From Stomorhina lunata (Eukaryota; Arthropoda; Insecta; Diptera; Rhiniidae): 64,000 bases of DNA. Positions 22,146 through 33,370 of the stretch are shown here, one piece after another. The position numbers and the translations under genes are program-made. Numbering within the stretch: position 1 is the stretch's first letter; every line of letters starts with the position of its first letter. The notes under the pieces were generated by a model. That model was not told the DNA's origin. It saw only the letters and a program-made list of their open reading frames with translations, and made no database searches. The DNA lies in the NCBI GenBank assembly GCA_933228675.1, contig OW121741.1:41526580-41590579 (forward strand), in the 5' to 3' direction.

Positions 22146-23575
22146 AAAGGCTATCTCGAAAACGGCTCTAATGATTTTGAGAACATTTGGACAGTGCGTA
22201 TCTTTTTTGATGTATAGGTCGAAGAAGAATGAACTTTTGGAACCTTTGCCTCTAAGAGGGTGAAAACGGGTAAAAAGGGGAAAAAATAGACAACGCTATA
22301 GCTCCTTAAGTATAGAAACAAAATTCAAATTACGTTTTCAACAGCTATGAAAATAAGCGGACAGGTGTTTCGTACTTTTTTGAAACTATGTCCGATAGGG
22401 GGTAGAAAAGGGTAAAAAAATTGTTTTTTTGGTACCTTTTAAACCCACTCTTATATTTTAAACTAAAGAATATAGAAAGAAACTTTGTACTGCAATCAAT
22501 AGATGTGAAAGAAACTTTAAACACGTATTTGGTGCTTTTTTGATTTTGGGGCCAAAATGGGTAAAAAAGGGATAAAATGATAACTTAACATCTAAAAAAG
22601 TAATATGAATAGGAACATTATGTTAACTGCATTTTAATAAAATGTACCGAATTCAATTGGTACCAAAGAAGTACCAAATATGCGTATGGAACTTTTTGAA
22701 ATTAGGGGATAAAAAGGGGAAAAAATTAATAATGTTATACCTTTTAAACAAATTAATGTTTGTCTGTATGTATGTTCTTTATAGAATAATAAACTGTGCA
22801 TTTGATTATGTTATGCTCTTTAGCGAAGATGTTGCGGATAAGCCGGCGAAGGTTTTAAAGTTGATAAGCATAATTTCCGACAGATGGCGCCACTGAAAAT
22901 TGCTAAAAATTAATTAAATCGTAAACTGTACATTTGATCATGCTACAATCTTTAGCAAAGATGTTGCACATGAGCCGACGAAGGTTTCTCAGTTGGTATG
23001 AAAAAATTTCGACAGGTGGCGCCACTGAAATTTACTCAAAGTTAATTAAATCGTAAGCTGTACATTAAAACATGCTATAATCTTCAGCAAAGTTGTTGCG
23101 GATAAGCCGACGAAGGTTTATGAATTGGAATGAGCAACGTCCAACAGGTGCCGCCACAGAAAATTATTTTAAAAATGAATTAAATCGTAAACTGTGCATT
23201 TGATCATGTTATAATCATAAGCAAAGTTGTTACGCATAAGCAGACGAAGGTTTCTTAGTTGGTATCAACAACTTCAGGTGGCGCCACTGAAAACTACTTA
23301 AAATGAATAAAATCGTAAACTGTGCATTTGATAAGACTATAATAATCTTTAGCAAAGTTGTTGCGCATGAGTCGACGGAGGTTTCTGTTGGTATGACCAA
23401 TTTTCAAAATAATTAAAATGAGTTAAACTGTAGACTATGCAAACTATGTGTTGGTCGAACAAAATAAATAAAATAATTCAAAATTAACTTTATAAAATAA
23501 AATATATAAAAACTTTAAAATTTGCCTCAAAATGCATATCATAAAGCTCCGAGCAAGGCTCGGTCAACCAGGTAC
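22146..23575 (+). mobile_element. Family C Helitron-like non-autonomous element, copy 1
   Basis: A 1.4-kb repeat whose inverted copy lies at 48757-50138. It begins with AACGGGTAAAAAGGGG-type modules, then a tandem array (22745-23420). It ends with CATAAAGCTCCGAGCAAGGC, then TCGGTCAACCAGGTAC. CCGAGC/GCTCGG forms a 6-bp hairpin about 12 nt from the end at 23575, where the copies stop matching. A 3' hairpin near the end without inverted repeats fits Helitron or Helentron relatives. No Rep/helicase coding is present. Confidence 0.65.
22745..23420 (+). repeat. 131-bp tandem array inside family C
   Basis: The mark CAGGTGGCGCCACTGAAA recurs at about 22881, 23013, 23145 and 23275 (spacing 132, 132, 130 bp), with a degenerate fifth unit to about 23410. 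Between marks each unit has TTAAATCGTAAACTGTACAT, TTTGATCATG and AGCAAAGTTGTTGCGCATAA. Confidence 0.85.
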
Positions 23576-23811
23576 TAAAATATTTATCAGTGCAAAGTTC
23601 AAGTAATCAGATGTATTTATCTTTATAGTTATTAACGGTTTTGTGCTTTTATGTGTACATAAACGTCTTTTGAGAAAGTGTCTTGTAATGGAGAAACAAG
23701 ATCCCTAATTCAATTTGAGCGTATTCCATTATAGTAGCTATTCTACTCTCACCGAAGAAAGAAAGTGCTATATTAGGAAATATCTGTTGTTTTTAGGAAA
23801 TCTCTGTTGTT
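23576..23811. other. Short spacer
   Basis: Nothing recognised apart from a duplicated TAGGAAATATCTGTTGTTTT. Confidence 0.4.
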
Positions 23812-24426
23812 TTTATTTGATTTCATCAAAATCGGTTCTCATTTAGCCATAGCTCCCATACAAAAAACTTACACTCAGAAAATTATAACAGTAACTGACT
23901 GTAGTTTGTTTTAAAAATTTTCAGTTGAATCATTTTTAAATGAATAAACATTTGAAAATCTATGAAAATCTAATAACAACTGATTTGGTTATTTATTTAA
24001 AAAAACAAACTACACAAAATTATTGATAATCCATTACAGTTATTAATTGTAGTTATTTTCTTTTTTATGAAAATTAAATAATTACTTAAATTTCTTAAAA
24101 AATAACTATTTCTTTCTCTTAATTCTTAAGAAACTGTCATAATTAAAAATGATTTCTTGTTGTTTAACACTAAAGTTGTATGCAAAACTATACTGGTAAT
24201 GCAAATTGATTTAGCGCTATATAAATCGTATCATTATCTTGTCACAATAAACCGCTCAAATATTTACATTACGTTACCATTTACAAGTATTTTTTTGCCA
24301 TTTTGTCTGGTACAACCATTCACTAAAAAGTCTTTTGAAAACAGTTTAAAACCTTCGATTTAAAGATATTATCTTTATAAGGGGGAAGCTAACTCTGTCC
24401 CGATCCTTTTTATGTTGTTTTTTTAA

Positions 24427-24693
24427 CACGTTCCTTGCCGCGTGTACCGAAAAGTACACGCATAGCTTCATTTTTACGCCAACGTGTCTTTTTAAATACA
24501 ATTTTTTTCTCTAAATTTTCATTCCCGTTATGATTGTTTTATGTTATTTAGTGAAGTTTAGAGCAATTTTTGAATAATATAAATTCTCTCAAAAACAAAA
24601 AAAAAAATAGAATTTATACAAAATTATGTACTGTTTTCGGTACACGCGGCGTAGAAATGACACCTAGTGAAAAACAGCTAGGCAGGGAACGTG
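24427..24693. mobile_element. MITE with TTAA target duplication
   Basis: TTAA stands at 24423-24426 and 24694-24697. The ends are CACGTTCCTTGCC and the inverse GGCAGGGAACGTG, with an inner inverted pair GCCGCGTGTACCGAAAA and TTTTCGGTACACGCGGC. The 267-bp interior is AT-rich and non-coding. A TTAA duplication suggests a piggyBac-group origin, although the ends do not start with CCC or CCY. Confidence 0.78.
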
Positions 24694-24779
24694 TTAAAGT
24701 ATGGATGCTGGAATGAAATTAAGACATGAATATTTAACATGTTAATCTATCCTTCTTTAATCATATAAATAAGTACATC

Positions 24780-25067
24780 TCGCCTTGCGGGAGTTTATGT
24801 ACTCTATACGCCAAAAATGCATTCGATCTTGAAATTTTAACTTAATTTTAAGATTTTTACACCATATATTTGCCGTATAGAGCAAAACAGCACCAGAAAT
24901 CTGTTTTGAAGGATATAGAACAAAACAGATACAATTTATCTCCTAAACTAGAGATAGCCGAAAACGGATTGCAGATTTGGAAAAATTGGGGTCGAAAACC
25001 TAAAGTGGCATCATTAACTCAAAATGTGTAATATGGCGGATAGAGCACATAAACTCCTGTACGACGG
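24780..25067. mobile_element. Small inverted-repeat element
   Basis: The left arm GGGAGTTTATGTACTCTATA then CGCC is mirrored on the right by GGCGGATAGAGCACATAAACTCC. The interior also holds AAAACAGCACCAGAAATCTG-like sequence. A target duplication was not identified. Confidence 0.6.
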
Positions 25068-25351
25068 TCTTATAAGGTAGCTGTTTCTGTTTGGGACCTA
25101 TAATATATCTACATTACATAAGTGTCTTTTTACATTTATCTGTAACACCACCTTGTTACAAAAATGCTTTTGAAATTTAAAAATCAAAGCAAGCAGTGAT
25201 TTTCAAAAAATTAAACTTTCGAATCATAGAATCCGGCGTGTTAACTATAAAAACTGAAAAATAAAATAAAAATTAAAATATTCAAAAAATGTGAAAAAAA
25301 AGGTAAGTTCATAATTTTAAATATAAATTCATCGTGTTTATAAAACAATTC

Positions 25352-25601
25352 TGCAAATCACTTTCATGTGCAGTTGGATATCATTCAATTACACATTAAA
25401 ATGATTTATAGAACACATCTTAATGTTTGGTGGCATTTCATAATATCCATGGACATTATAATGCCACAATGGAAAAAGATCTTCCATTAGTATGTGAAGA
25501 CTATGATAAATGGACATAATAGAATGCCATCAAACATTTAAACATGTTCTAAAAGTCACTTTAATGTGTAATAGAATTCAATCTAATGGAAGTGATTTGC
25601 A
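25352..25601. mobile_element. Hairpin MITE (about 110-bp arms)
   Basis: It starts TGCAAATCACTT and ends AAGTGATTTGCA. The arms match almost throughout (TTACACATTAAA, TTTAATGTGTAA; CATCAAACATTTAAA, TTAATGTTTGGTG), so the whole element can fold into one long hairpin. No coding. Confidence 0.75.
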
Positions 25602-26199
25602 AAACATACAAATATCTAAAGAAAATATTTACAGGTCTCCAGTATCTAGTGTCCAAAGGTCCAAGATTCAGATAATTCATCTGTTGAGGTATATATGAAT
25701 ATATTTATATACATATTTAACAAAATCTTAAAACTAATAAACATTTTATTTTCAGATAGGTTTTAGAAAAAGTTTCATTATCCAGCTCCCAAGGTTAGTA
25801 ACGTTACTTATCGTTGTTGTAACAAAATTTTAAAAAATTTAAGTTTTATAAAAATATTTAGTGGAATTCCATAATGTCCATGGACATTATGACACCATAA
25901 TGTTAAAAAAAATTTCATTAGATATATGTATATCAACTTTATTGCATATTTTATGGTGTTATAATATTAATGAACAACATGAAATTTTGTCCAATCCAAC
26001 ATACTAACATATTTCTAAAGAAAACATTCACAGGTGTCCAGTCTCAAGCGTCCAAAGGTCCAAGGGTCAGGTTATCTATCTGTAAATGTATGCATGTTTT
26101 TTATATATATTTAACATAATTTAAGAACTCCCAGAATTTGTTTCCAGTATCCAGCGTCCAAAGTTAGTTTTGTTTTTATCATTATGTAATAAAATTTTA
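25602..26199. repeat. Duplicated GGTCCAAG segments and a perfect palindrome
   Basis: A CAGGTCTCCAGTATCTAGTG then TCCAAAGGTCCAAGATTCAG segment at about 25632 recurs at about 26030 and again at about 26145 in degraded form. 25870-25891 is a perfect 22-bp palindrome (CATAATGTCCA and its complement). A near copy of this palindrome lies in the hairpin MITE at about 25439. Confidence 0.6.
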
Positions 26200-27030
26200 G
26201 AACTTCGCATCTTATAAAAAGTGGAAATTTGGTAAAAATTTTGAAATTTATACAAGTTTTGAATTATACAAAATATTTAAAATTTTATAAAAATTAAAAG
26301 TTACGTTTTTATAAAAATTTTAATTTTTATAAAAATCTTTAAATTTTTGAAATTGTAACTTAAAAAAAAAATTTTATTAACATTTACATTTTCATAAAAT
26401 TTTATAATAATTTATTGTATGCAATAAAATTTAAAAAAAAATTTAAAATTTTATAAAAATTAAAAATTTTATTAAATATCTAAAATTCTAGAAAAGATAC
26501 ATTTTTATAAACATTAAAATTTATATAAAAATCTGAAAATTTATATTAAAAAAAAAAAATTAATTAAAATTTAACATTAATAAAAAATAACATTAAAATA
26601 AATAAAAAAGTTTAAAATTCTATAAAAGATCAATTTTTATAAAAATTTAAATATATATAAAAATCTGAAAATTAATAAAAATGTAAATTCTTAAAAAAAT
26701 TTATAATAATCTTACAAAAATTTAAAATTTTATAAAAATTTAAAATTCTAGAAAAATTAAAATCTTATAAAAATTTAAAATTTTATAAATATTTGAAATT
26801 CTATAAAAAGTTAAATTTTTATAAAAATCTATAAATTTATAAAAATGTAAATTAAAAAAAAAAATATGAAAATTTATAAACACTTAAACTTTTATAAAAA
26901 TTTATTGTATGTAAAAAAATTTTATAAAAATTAAAAATTTTATAAAAATTTTCATTTTCAATAAAAATTTTAACTTTTTATACAAATTAAATTTTTTTAT
27001 ATAAATCTAAACTTTTATAAAAATATAATA
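26200..27030. repeat. Low-complexity TTTATAAAAATTT minisatellite
   Basis: Some thirty irregular copies of AAAATTTTATAAAAATTT-like sequence with no fixed period. No coding. Confidence 0.8.
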
Positions 27031-28345
27031 ATAATATATATATAATTTCAGATTCAAATGTGCTGTTTTATTATATTTAAGTCACGGTATTCACAAGTAG
27101 AGCAACAATCGCTGTTAGCAAGAATCTTATATACTAGTCAATCCCTATTTATTTTTAATTCTTAGTTAATTTTTGTACTATGTTATCAAATTATTTATAA
27201 AGTAGAAAAATTAGATATAAATTTTAAATTTAAATTAATTATATATAGTTTATAACATCTACATTTTATTATAATATATATATACCTATATATTAAACGA
27301 GTATTGTTTTAAAATTAAGTTTATTTATTAAATAAAAAATTGAATTATCATTAAATTTTACTGAATTTGAAATTTTATTATTTGGCAGTCGAAAAATTGA
27401 AAATAAAAGAAAAATCAGTTGAATTTAAAGAATTTTACAGTTAGTTTTTCGATAGTTAAAAAATTGAAAATAACCAAAAATTTAGTTTGATTTGAAAATA
27501 TTTGTAGTTTATTTTTTGTCAGTTAAAAAATTGAAAATAACTGAAACTTTCGTTTGTTTTGAAAAAGTTTGTAGTTTATTTTTTGTAAGTTAAAAAATTG
27601 AAAATAACGGAAACTTTAGATCGATTTTAAAAATTTTACAGTTGTTCTTTTGATAGTCAAAAAATTGAAAATAACTGAAAAATTAGTTTGAATTAAAAAA
27701 TTTGCTAGTTGTTTTTCCGGCAGTTAAAATTTACAAATTAATTTTAACATACATTTATTTATACCGAAATTAAAAGTTGTTTTTTTAACATTTAAATTTA
27801 AATGAATTTTTCTTCAAATTTGAATGAAAATGTAGTCAACCGGTTTTTAAATGAAAATTCATTCATTTTAAATTACATTTTCATTTATTTTTACCCACAT
27901 AATATTCTGAGTGTACGAAAACAGCCTAAATTTCACCTAAAATACACTTAAATGCCAATAAATATAAAAGTATATAAGATATAACCACAAAATTTACCAG
28001 CCAGTGTGCAAAACACATATTAAGTACATGTTAAGCACTACGAAAAGTATTTAACAACTTATTAATGTAAAACTATACCCGGTTATGAGACCGAATTTTT
28101 ATCAAAGTAAATACTGGGGAAACCACTAAAATATTTTTAAATGTTGAACTATAAAGCTACGGCAACCGAATTTAGTTCAAATGTTTTACCAACAATACCA
28201 ATTAGCTTAGCGATTTTTTCAGTTTTGGTCCAGATTTTGAATTAGCTGCACCCTTGCAGATATATGAGATATATTTCTAAATTTAACACAACTTGATAGT
28301 GGGTATATAAGATTCGGCACAGCCGAATATAACACTCTTACTTGT

Positions 28346-28845
28346 TATATCTACAATCAAAAAGATTTGGATGTACATTCATTATATTAAGATTGCGCCT
28401 ATAAAATTAGATAGGCATCAGTCAATGTTCAGCCCGGATTTTATATATGACGAATGCATTAGGAACTCCTAACGAAATATATGGACCTGCCGTATTACTA
28501 TTAACGTGTTTAGCCCAACTACATATTAATCACAACGAAAAGTATTTAACAACTTATTAATGTAAAACTATACCCGGTTATGAGACCGAATTTTTATCAA
28601 AGTAAATACTGGGGAAACCACTAAAATATTTTTAAATGTTGAACTATAAAGCTACGGCAACCGAATTTAGTCCAAATGTTTTACCAACAATACCAATTAG
28701 CTTAGCGATTTTTTCAGTTTTGGTCCAGATTTTGAATTAGCTGCACCCTTGTAGATATATGAGATATGTGTCTGAATTTAGCACAAGTTTATGGTGGGTA
28801 TATAAGATTCGGCACAGCCGAATATAACACTCTTACTTGTTGCAC
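28346..28845 (+). mobile_element. HINE-A short hairpin unit
   Basis: A single unit of about 500 bp. It starts TATATCTACAATCAAAAAGA and includes GGAACTCCTAACGAAATATA and ACCCGGTTATGAGACCGAAT. It ends GGTGGGTATATAAGATTCGG then CACAGCCGAA and CTCTTACTTGTT. It abuts the previous copy's end without spacer, and looks like the basic element of which the longer copies are composites. Confidence 0.75.
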
Positions 28846-29082
28846 ACATAATTGTAACAACTGTAATCAATTTTTAAATTTCGAGATAATCGGTCTACAT
28901 TTGACCCTAGCTCTCATATAATTCCAAATGACGGAAACAGCTTAAATATAAAAGTTTTGAGAAAATGTTTGTATGATGGCAAAATTTAGCAAATATTTTT
29001 ATTTATACAGGAAAAATAACACCTTTGACTTTAGTGGTGATGGTTCGGCTTGACCGACTATAGCACTTTCTTTTTTGTATAA
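28846..29082 (+). mobile_element. HINE-B fragment (hairpin end)
   Basis: The 3' part of family B: GAGATAATCGGTCTACATTT, CCTTTGACTTTAGTGGTGAT, GACCGACTATAGCACTTTC. It is 5'-truncated. Confidence 0.7.
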
Positions 29083-29989
29083 AGGACCAGATTGTATAAG
29101 CTTGAAGATGCCTACAGCTGATCAAACGATGTTTGACAAATATATTTCCCAAAAGGTTGAGTCAAAATTTATTTACATTTATTTACTTTCATTTAAAGTA
29201 CTTACATTTTATCTTTAAGGACAGTTAAATAACAATTTGTTTCAGACTTAAACCGGAAATACATATTTAATTTTTTTAAATTTGTGTTTCCCCCAATTCA
29301 AACAAAAATGAAAATAAAACTCTCATGTAGTTGCAACAAAGGGCAGTCAGACTTTTTATTTACAATCATAAAAACATAATTACAAATAATAATCTAAACT
29401 AACATACATTTTATGATACCCAGGAACTAAGTCTACAATTGGCTTTATTCCTTATTTTTCCCAGTGAAAGCTTAAACATTTAACGAACTTTGACTGACTT
29501 GTACGTTTTGGTTAAGAGTAAAACACAAGGATTTAAAAGATAAAAAAGGTCAGCCTTGCAACTGCCAACATCAACAACTGCAACACCCAGAAATATTTGT
29601 GCTTCATGTCTGCCTCTTTGGCTGCACTGCACGACATAATGCCACATGTAGGAAATATTTATGTATGATTTTGTTAAACTTAGATTTTTATCTAAAAAAA
29701 AAACAACCAAAAAGAAAAAGAATAACCACGACTTGGTGAAAACCTAAACGAATAAGAAATATTTATGGCTAAAAGTAATAAAGCCTTAAAGGTTTTATAT
29801 TTTATTAACAAAAAAACGCAACACATTCATTTTATCAATAAATATTTAAGTACCAAAACAAAAAACCTAAAAAATACTCATGTAGTTTTTTAACTTTTTT
29901 TTTTTTATTTTCAGGGCTGTTGCACCTTGTTAGAGATTGTATGACTCTGTTCCTTGAGTGTTGCATGTCCAGCCAGACATAGGTGTTTT
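29083..29989. other. Unassigned, possibly host sequence
   Basis: No repeat ends or convincing gene. 29500-29660 is less AT-rich (ACTGCAACACCCAGAAATAT, TGCACTGCACGACATAATGC) and could be conserved non-coding DNA. Confidence 0.35.
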
Positions 29990-32545
29990 TATACCCACCA
30001 TCAACAAGAATGGGGGGTATATTGAGATTGTCATTCCGTTTGTAATTTCCTTAATAATGGCTTAAAAACCAAAAACGATATATATTCTGAATCCTTATGA
30101 AATTCTAAGACGATTGAGCGATGTCCGTCTGTCTGTCCGTCTGTCTGTATGTCTGTCTGTTGAAATCACGATAACGCCTAAACGAAAGGAGCTAGCTTTG
30201 GTATTGAAATTGGGCAAAATCGGTTCACATTTGACTATAGCTCCCGTATAACCTCGTCTAGGCTAATCGCTTATTTGTTAATAAATGAAAAATTGTAGCA
30301 GCTATGATGATAAAATTTGGTATATAGAAGTTTTACATTAGCCCTAGGCAGCGTGTAAAATTTCATCAAAATCGGTTCACATTTAGCCATAGCTCCCATA
30401 CAAAAAACTTACAAAAACAGCCTAAATTTCACCTAAAATACACTTAAATGCCAATAAATCTAAAAGTATAACAGATATAACCACTAAATGTTGCACAAGA
30501 AAGTCTTATATCAATGCTAGCCAGTGTGCAAAATTTTGTCGCAATCGGTCACCATTTGACCTAGCTCCCATATAAAAAACTTACGAAAACACAAAAATTC
30601 AAGAAGAAAAGGGGATTTATGTCCGTCTGTCCGCAAGATAACATCGTGATAGCTCCTTAACTACAAAAGCTAGTAAGACTAAATTAAGCACAAGGAAGTC
30701 TTATGTCAATGTCAGTCAGTGTGCAAAATTTTGTCACCATCGGTGACCATTTCACCATAGGTCCCATATAAAAAACTTATGGAAACAAAAAAATACATAA
30801 AGAAAAGGTTGTTTATGTCCGTCTGTCCGTCAGATAAAAGCACGATAGCGCCTTAACGAAAAGAGCTAAAGGAACAAAATTTAACAAAAGTATTTTGGAT
30901 ATCTTGAAAAAGATGTGTGTTGAAAATGGACAAAATCGGTTCAAATTTAGTTAGAGCTCTCATATAACCCCGCCCCGGGAAACATACTAATGCTGATAAA
31001 TTGAATACAATTGTAATAGCTACGACGCGTCGCTACGATTAAATTTAAAATAGGGAAGTTTTATGCAGTTTTTGATCAGTTTATCAAATTTTATAGGAAT
31101 CAGTTCATATTTGACTTTAGCTTTCATATAAAAAATACTCACAAAAACCAAAAATGTTAGCAAAGGATAGTTAAAAGCTATTAAATTAGAAACTATGATA
31201 GCTATGGCCACTAAATTTGGCAAGATTAAGGTCTATATACATACCAGCCACTGTGTAAAATGTTGTTACATTTGGCTATAATTCTTATATATATAACATC
31301 CCCTTTTTATATCTACAATCAAAAAGATTTAGAGGTACATTCATTATATTAAGATTGCACCTATGAAGTTACCCAGTAAGAATAAAGGTTTATTCTCAAA
31401 TTGAGGATGATTTGAAAATAAATCTTTTTACAAAGGTCAAACGTTTGACACTGATTTGATACTGATTTGAGAATAATAGCGTTCTCAACAAAAAGGGGAC
31501 TTTATTCTCAAATTGAGAAATGCCTTTATTCTCAAATCATTATCAAACCTCATTCTCAAAGGTTTTTCAAATGTGGATATCATCTACATGTGGAACATAA
31601 ATAAAATGGTGTTGTATTTTTGAGTTTGTTTGTTTTGTTTTTAAAAACCGTGCATCACAATTTGAATTCTTTTGTTTAAAATATAATTTTTTTATTGTTA
31701 GGTAAAAAAAAATTTAAAAAAACAATGAAAATTTACTTATGCATATGAATATTATTGAATTTTTAATCTTGACATTTTTTAAGCAAGGTTTTATGGTCAA
31801 ATATGGATCAATTTTAAAAAATCCAAAAAAAGTAACGAGTTTCGCTGAAATGCAATGCCATTCCATTGAAAAATATCTTAAACATTATTTTTTTTAACAT
31901 AAATTATTTTTTTTAATGTTTGAAAAAAATTTTAAATAAGGTTTGATATCAAATTTATATAACACTATTTTCAAATTATTCTCAAATCATCTTAGGGTTT
32001 GATAATGATTTGAGAATAACCTTTATTCTCAATTTGAGAAACTATCATTTTTCAAACGTTTATTCTCAAATAAATAAATGTGAATCTCAAACATCTGTTT
32101 AGGTTTGAAAATAGTTTGAAAAAAACGTTTGATATCAAATGTAAAAGTCATCATATTTCAAACGTTTGACACTGTTCTTACTGGGTAGATATTCAGCAAT
32201 CAATATTCAGCCCAGGCTTTATATACGATGAATGCATTAGGAACTCCTAACGAAATATATGGACCTGCCGTATTACTACATATTAACGTGTTTAGCCTAA
32301 CTACATATTAACGAAAAGTATTTAACAACTTATTAATGTAAAACTATACCCGGTTATGAGACTTAATGTATTTTTAAATATTGAACTATAGTCCAAAGGT
32401 TTTACCAACAATAGCAATAAGCTTAGCGATTTTTTCAGTTTTGGTCCAGATTTTGAATTAGCTGCACCCTGTTTCTGAATTTAACACAACTTGATGGTGG
32501 GTATATAAGATTCGGCACAGCCGAATATAACACTCTTACTTGTTT
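29990..32545 (+). mobile_element. Full HINE-A composite carrying a nested MITE
   Basis: It begins TATACCCACCATCAACAAGA after a T run and passes through the body modules. It crosses the junction at about 31309 (CCCCTTTTTATATCTACAAT) into the hairpin unit, and ends GATGGTGGGTATATAAGATT then CGGCACAGCCGAA and CTCTTACTTGTT before another T run. The 5' TATACCCACCATCAA is repeated inverted just before the hairpin, the layout described for Helentron-associated (DINE-1) elements. A MITE at 31372-32185 interrupts it. Confidence 0.8.
31372..32185. mobile_element. 814-bp MITE, TA target, CCCAGTAAGAA ends
   Basis: The ends CCCAGTAAGAA and TTCTTACTGGG lie between TA 31370-31371 and TA 32186-32187. The empty-site sequence is visible in related family A units (AAAATTAGATAGGCATC). 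The interior carries inverted TTATTCTCAAATTGAGAA and TCAAACGTTTGA blocks and no ORF. TA duplication suggests a Tc1/mariner relative. Confidence 0.82.
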
Positions 32546-33041
32546 TTTTTTTTTTGTCTCTAACCAGAAGTGAAATCGAAATGAAAAGAAGACGATGACG
32601 TTGGAAACTATTTAAAATAATACCTAAATACTACTAACGATATTTATTTACACAAAAGTATAAAAATGTATGTAAACATTGACTCTAAGAACTTTATAAG
32701 ATTTTCACGACTTGATAAGATTTTAATTTTGCCTGTTTTTTTTTACTTCTTGTTTTTTTTTTTCCTTTGCCCTCATATTATGGAGCAACAACATCCATTG
32801 AGTCAGGAAAGAAAACAACAACAGCTACAAAGAAACAGCAGTCATGCAGCCACAACCCCAGTCATCCTTAGTCAGATTGAGCCACAACAAAACAAATATG
32901 TATTTAGTTATTCTTAATGTATTTAACCCTAAGAAGGTATATGCTTTTAAAAAAAAGACATTTTTTATAAAAATACAGGTGAAAAGAGTTTAGGGACAAC
33001 GATCTTTATATATAGGTTGGCTGTCTGTAAAGGTAGTTTTT
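32546..33041. other. Unassigned, possibly host sequence
   Basis: A CAA-rich stretch (32780-32900) reads as a short Q-rich frame but has no features of a gene. Confidence 0.35.
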
Positions 33042-33366
33042 AAGTCCAGGGGCCAAATTACCGCATTCGATATCGATCGAAAACTCAGACTTTTAAGCGA
33101 ATATTGTGAAGTATATTTTAGGGATGTTACTTCGATGCAAAAAGTTTATTGAAATTTGGTATCCATTTTAATTCGTTTTTAATAATATATAGCTCAATTA
33201 AAACTCTTTTACTATTGTTAATCATTTGACAAATAACTTCAAAAAAATATAGTAAACTGTGCATCTTTTAAATAATTTCGATTATCCTTAAAGTATGCAA
33301 TACAAATGATTTGAAAATATCCAAGATTTCGATCGATATCGAATGCCGCAATTTGGCCCCAGGTCG
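33042..33366. mobile_element. Family E MITE, copy 1
   Basis: Inverted repeats of about 37 bp: CCAGGGGCCAAATTACCGCA then TTCGATATCGATCGAAA on the left, and the inverse on the right ending TGCCGCAATTTGGCCCCAGG. The interior is AT-rich. Related copies lie at 47052-47446 and 54931-54995. Confidence 0.8.
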
Positions 33367-33370
33367 ACTT

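Larger units (their letters stand above)
23872..27913. mobile_element. Family F element, 4-kb copy carrying smaller insertions
   Basis: It starts CACTCAGAAAATTATAACAG after TA 23870-23871 and ends ATAATATTCTGAGTG before TA 27914-27915. Both ends match the 681-bp copy at 10079-10759 over about 90 bp each. The extra 3.3 kb contain MITEs (24427-24693, 24780-25067, 25352-25601) and AT repeats. No transposase frame is visible. Whether the long interior belongs to the element or was gained later is open. Confidence 0.68.
23812..28345 (+). mobile_element. HINE-A copy split by a 4-kb insertion
   Basis: The left piece (23812-23871) ends GCTCCCATACAAAAAACTTA. The right piece resumes at 27914 with TACGAAAACAGCCTAAATTT. 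An uninterrupted copy near 30400 reads CAAAAAACTTACAAAAACAG, so everything between is an insertion at a TA. The right piece continues to the hairpin TTCGGCACAGCCGAA and CTCTTACTTGTT at about 28345. Confidence 0.75.

Noticed and set aside
22642..22896. 84-codon frame inside family C
   Set aside because: Not open in the second copy at 48757-50138.
32666..32917. Q-rich frame of 83 codons
   Set aside because: Low-complexity CAA tract; no support as an exon.
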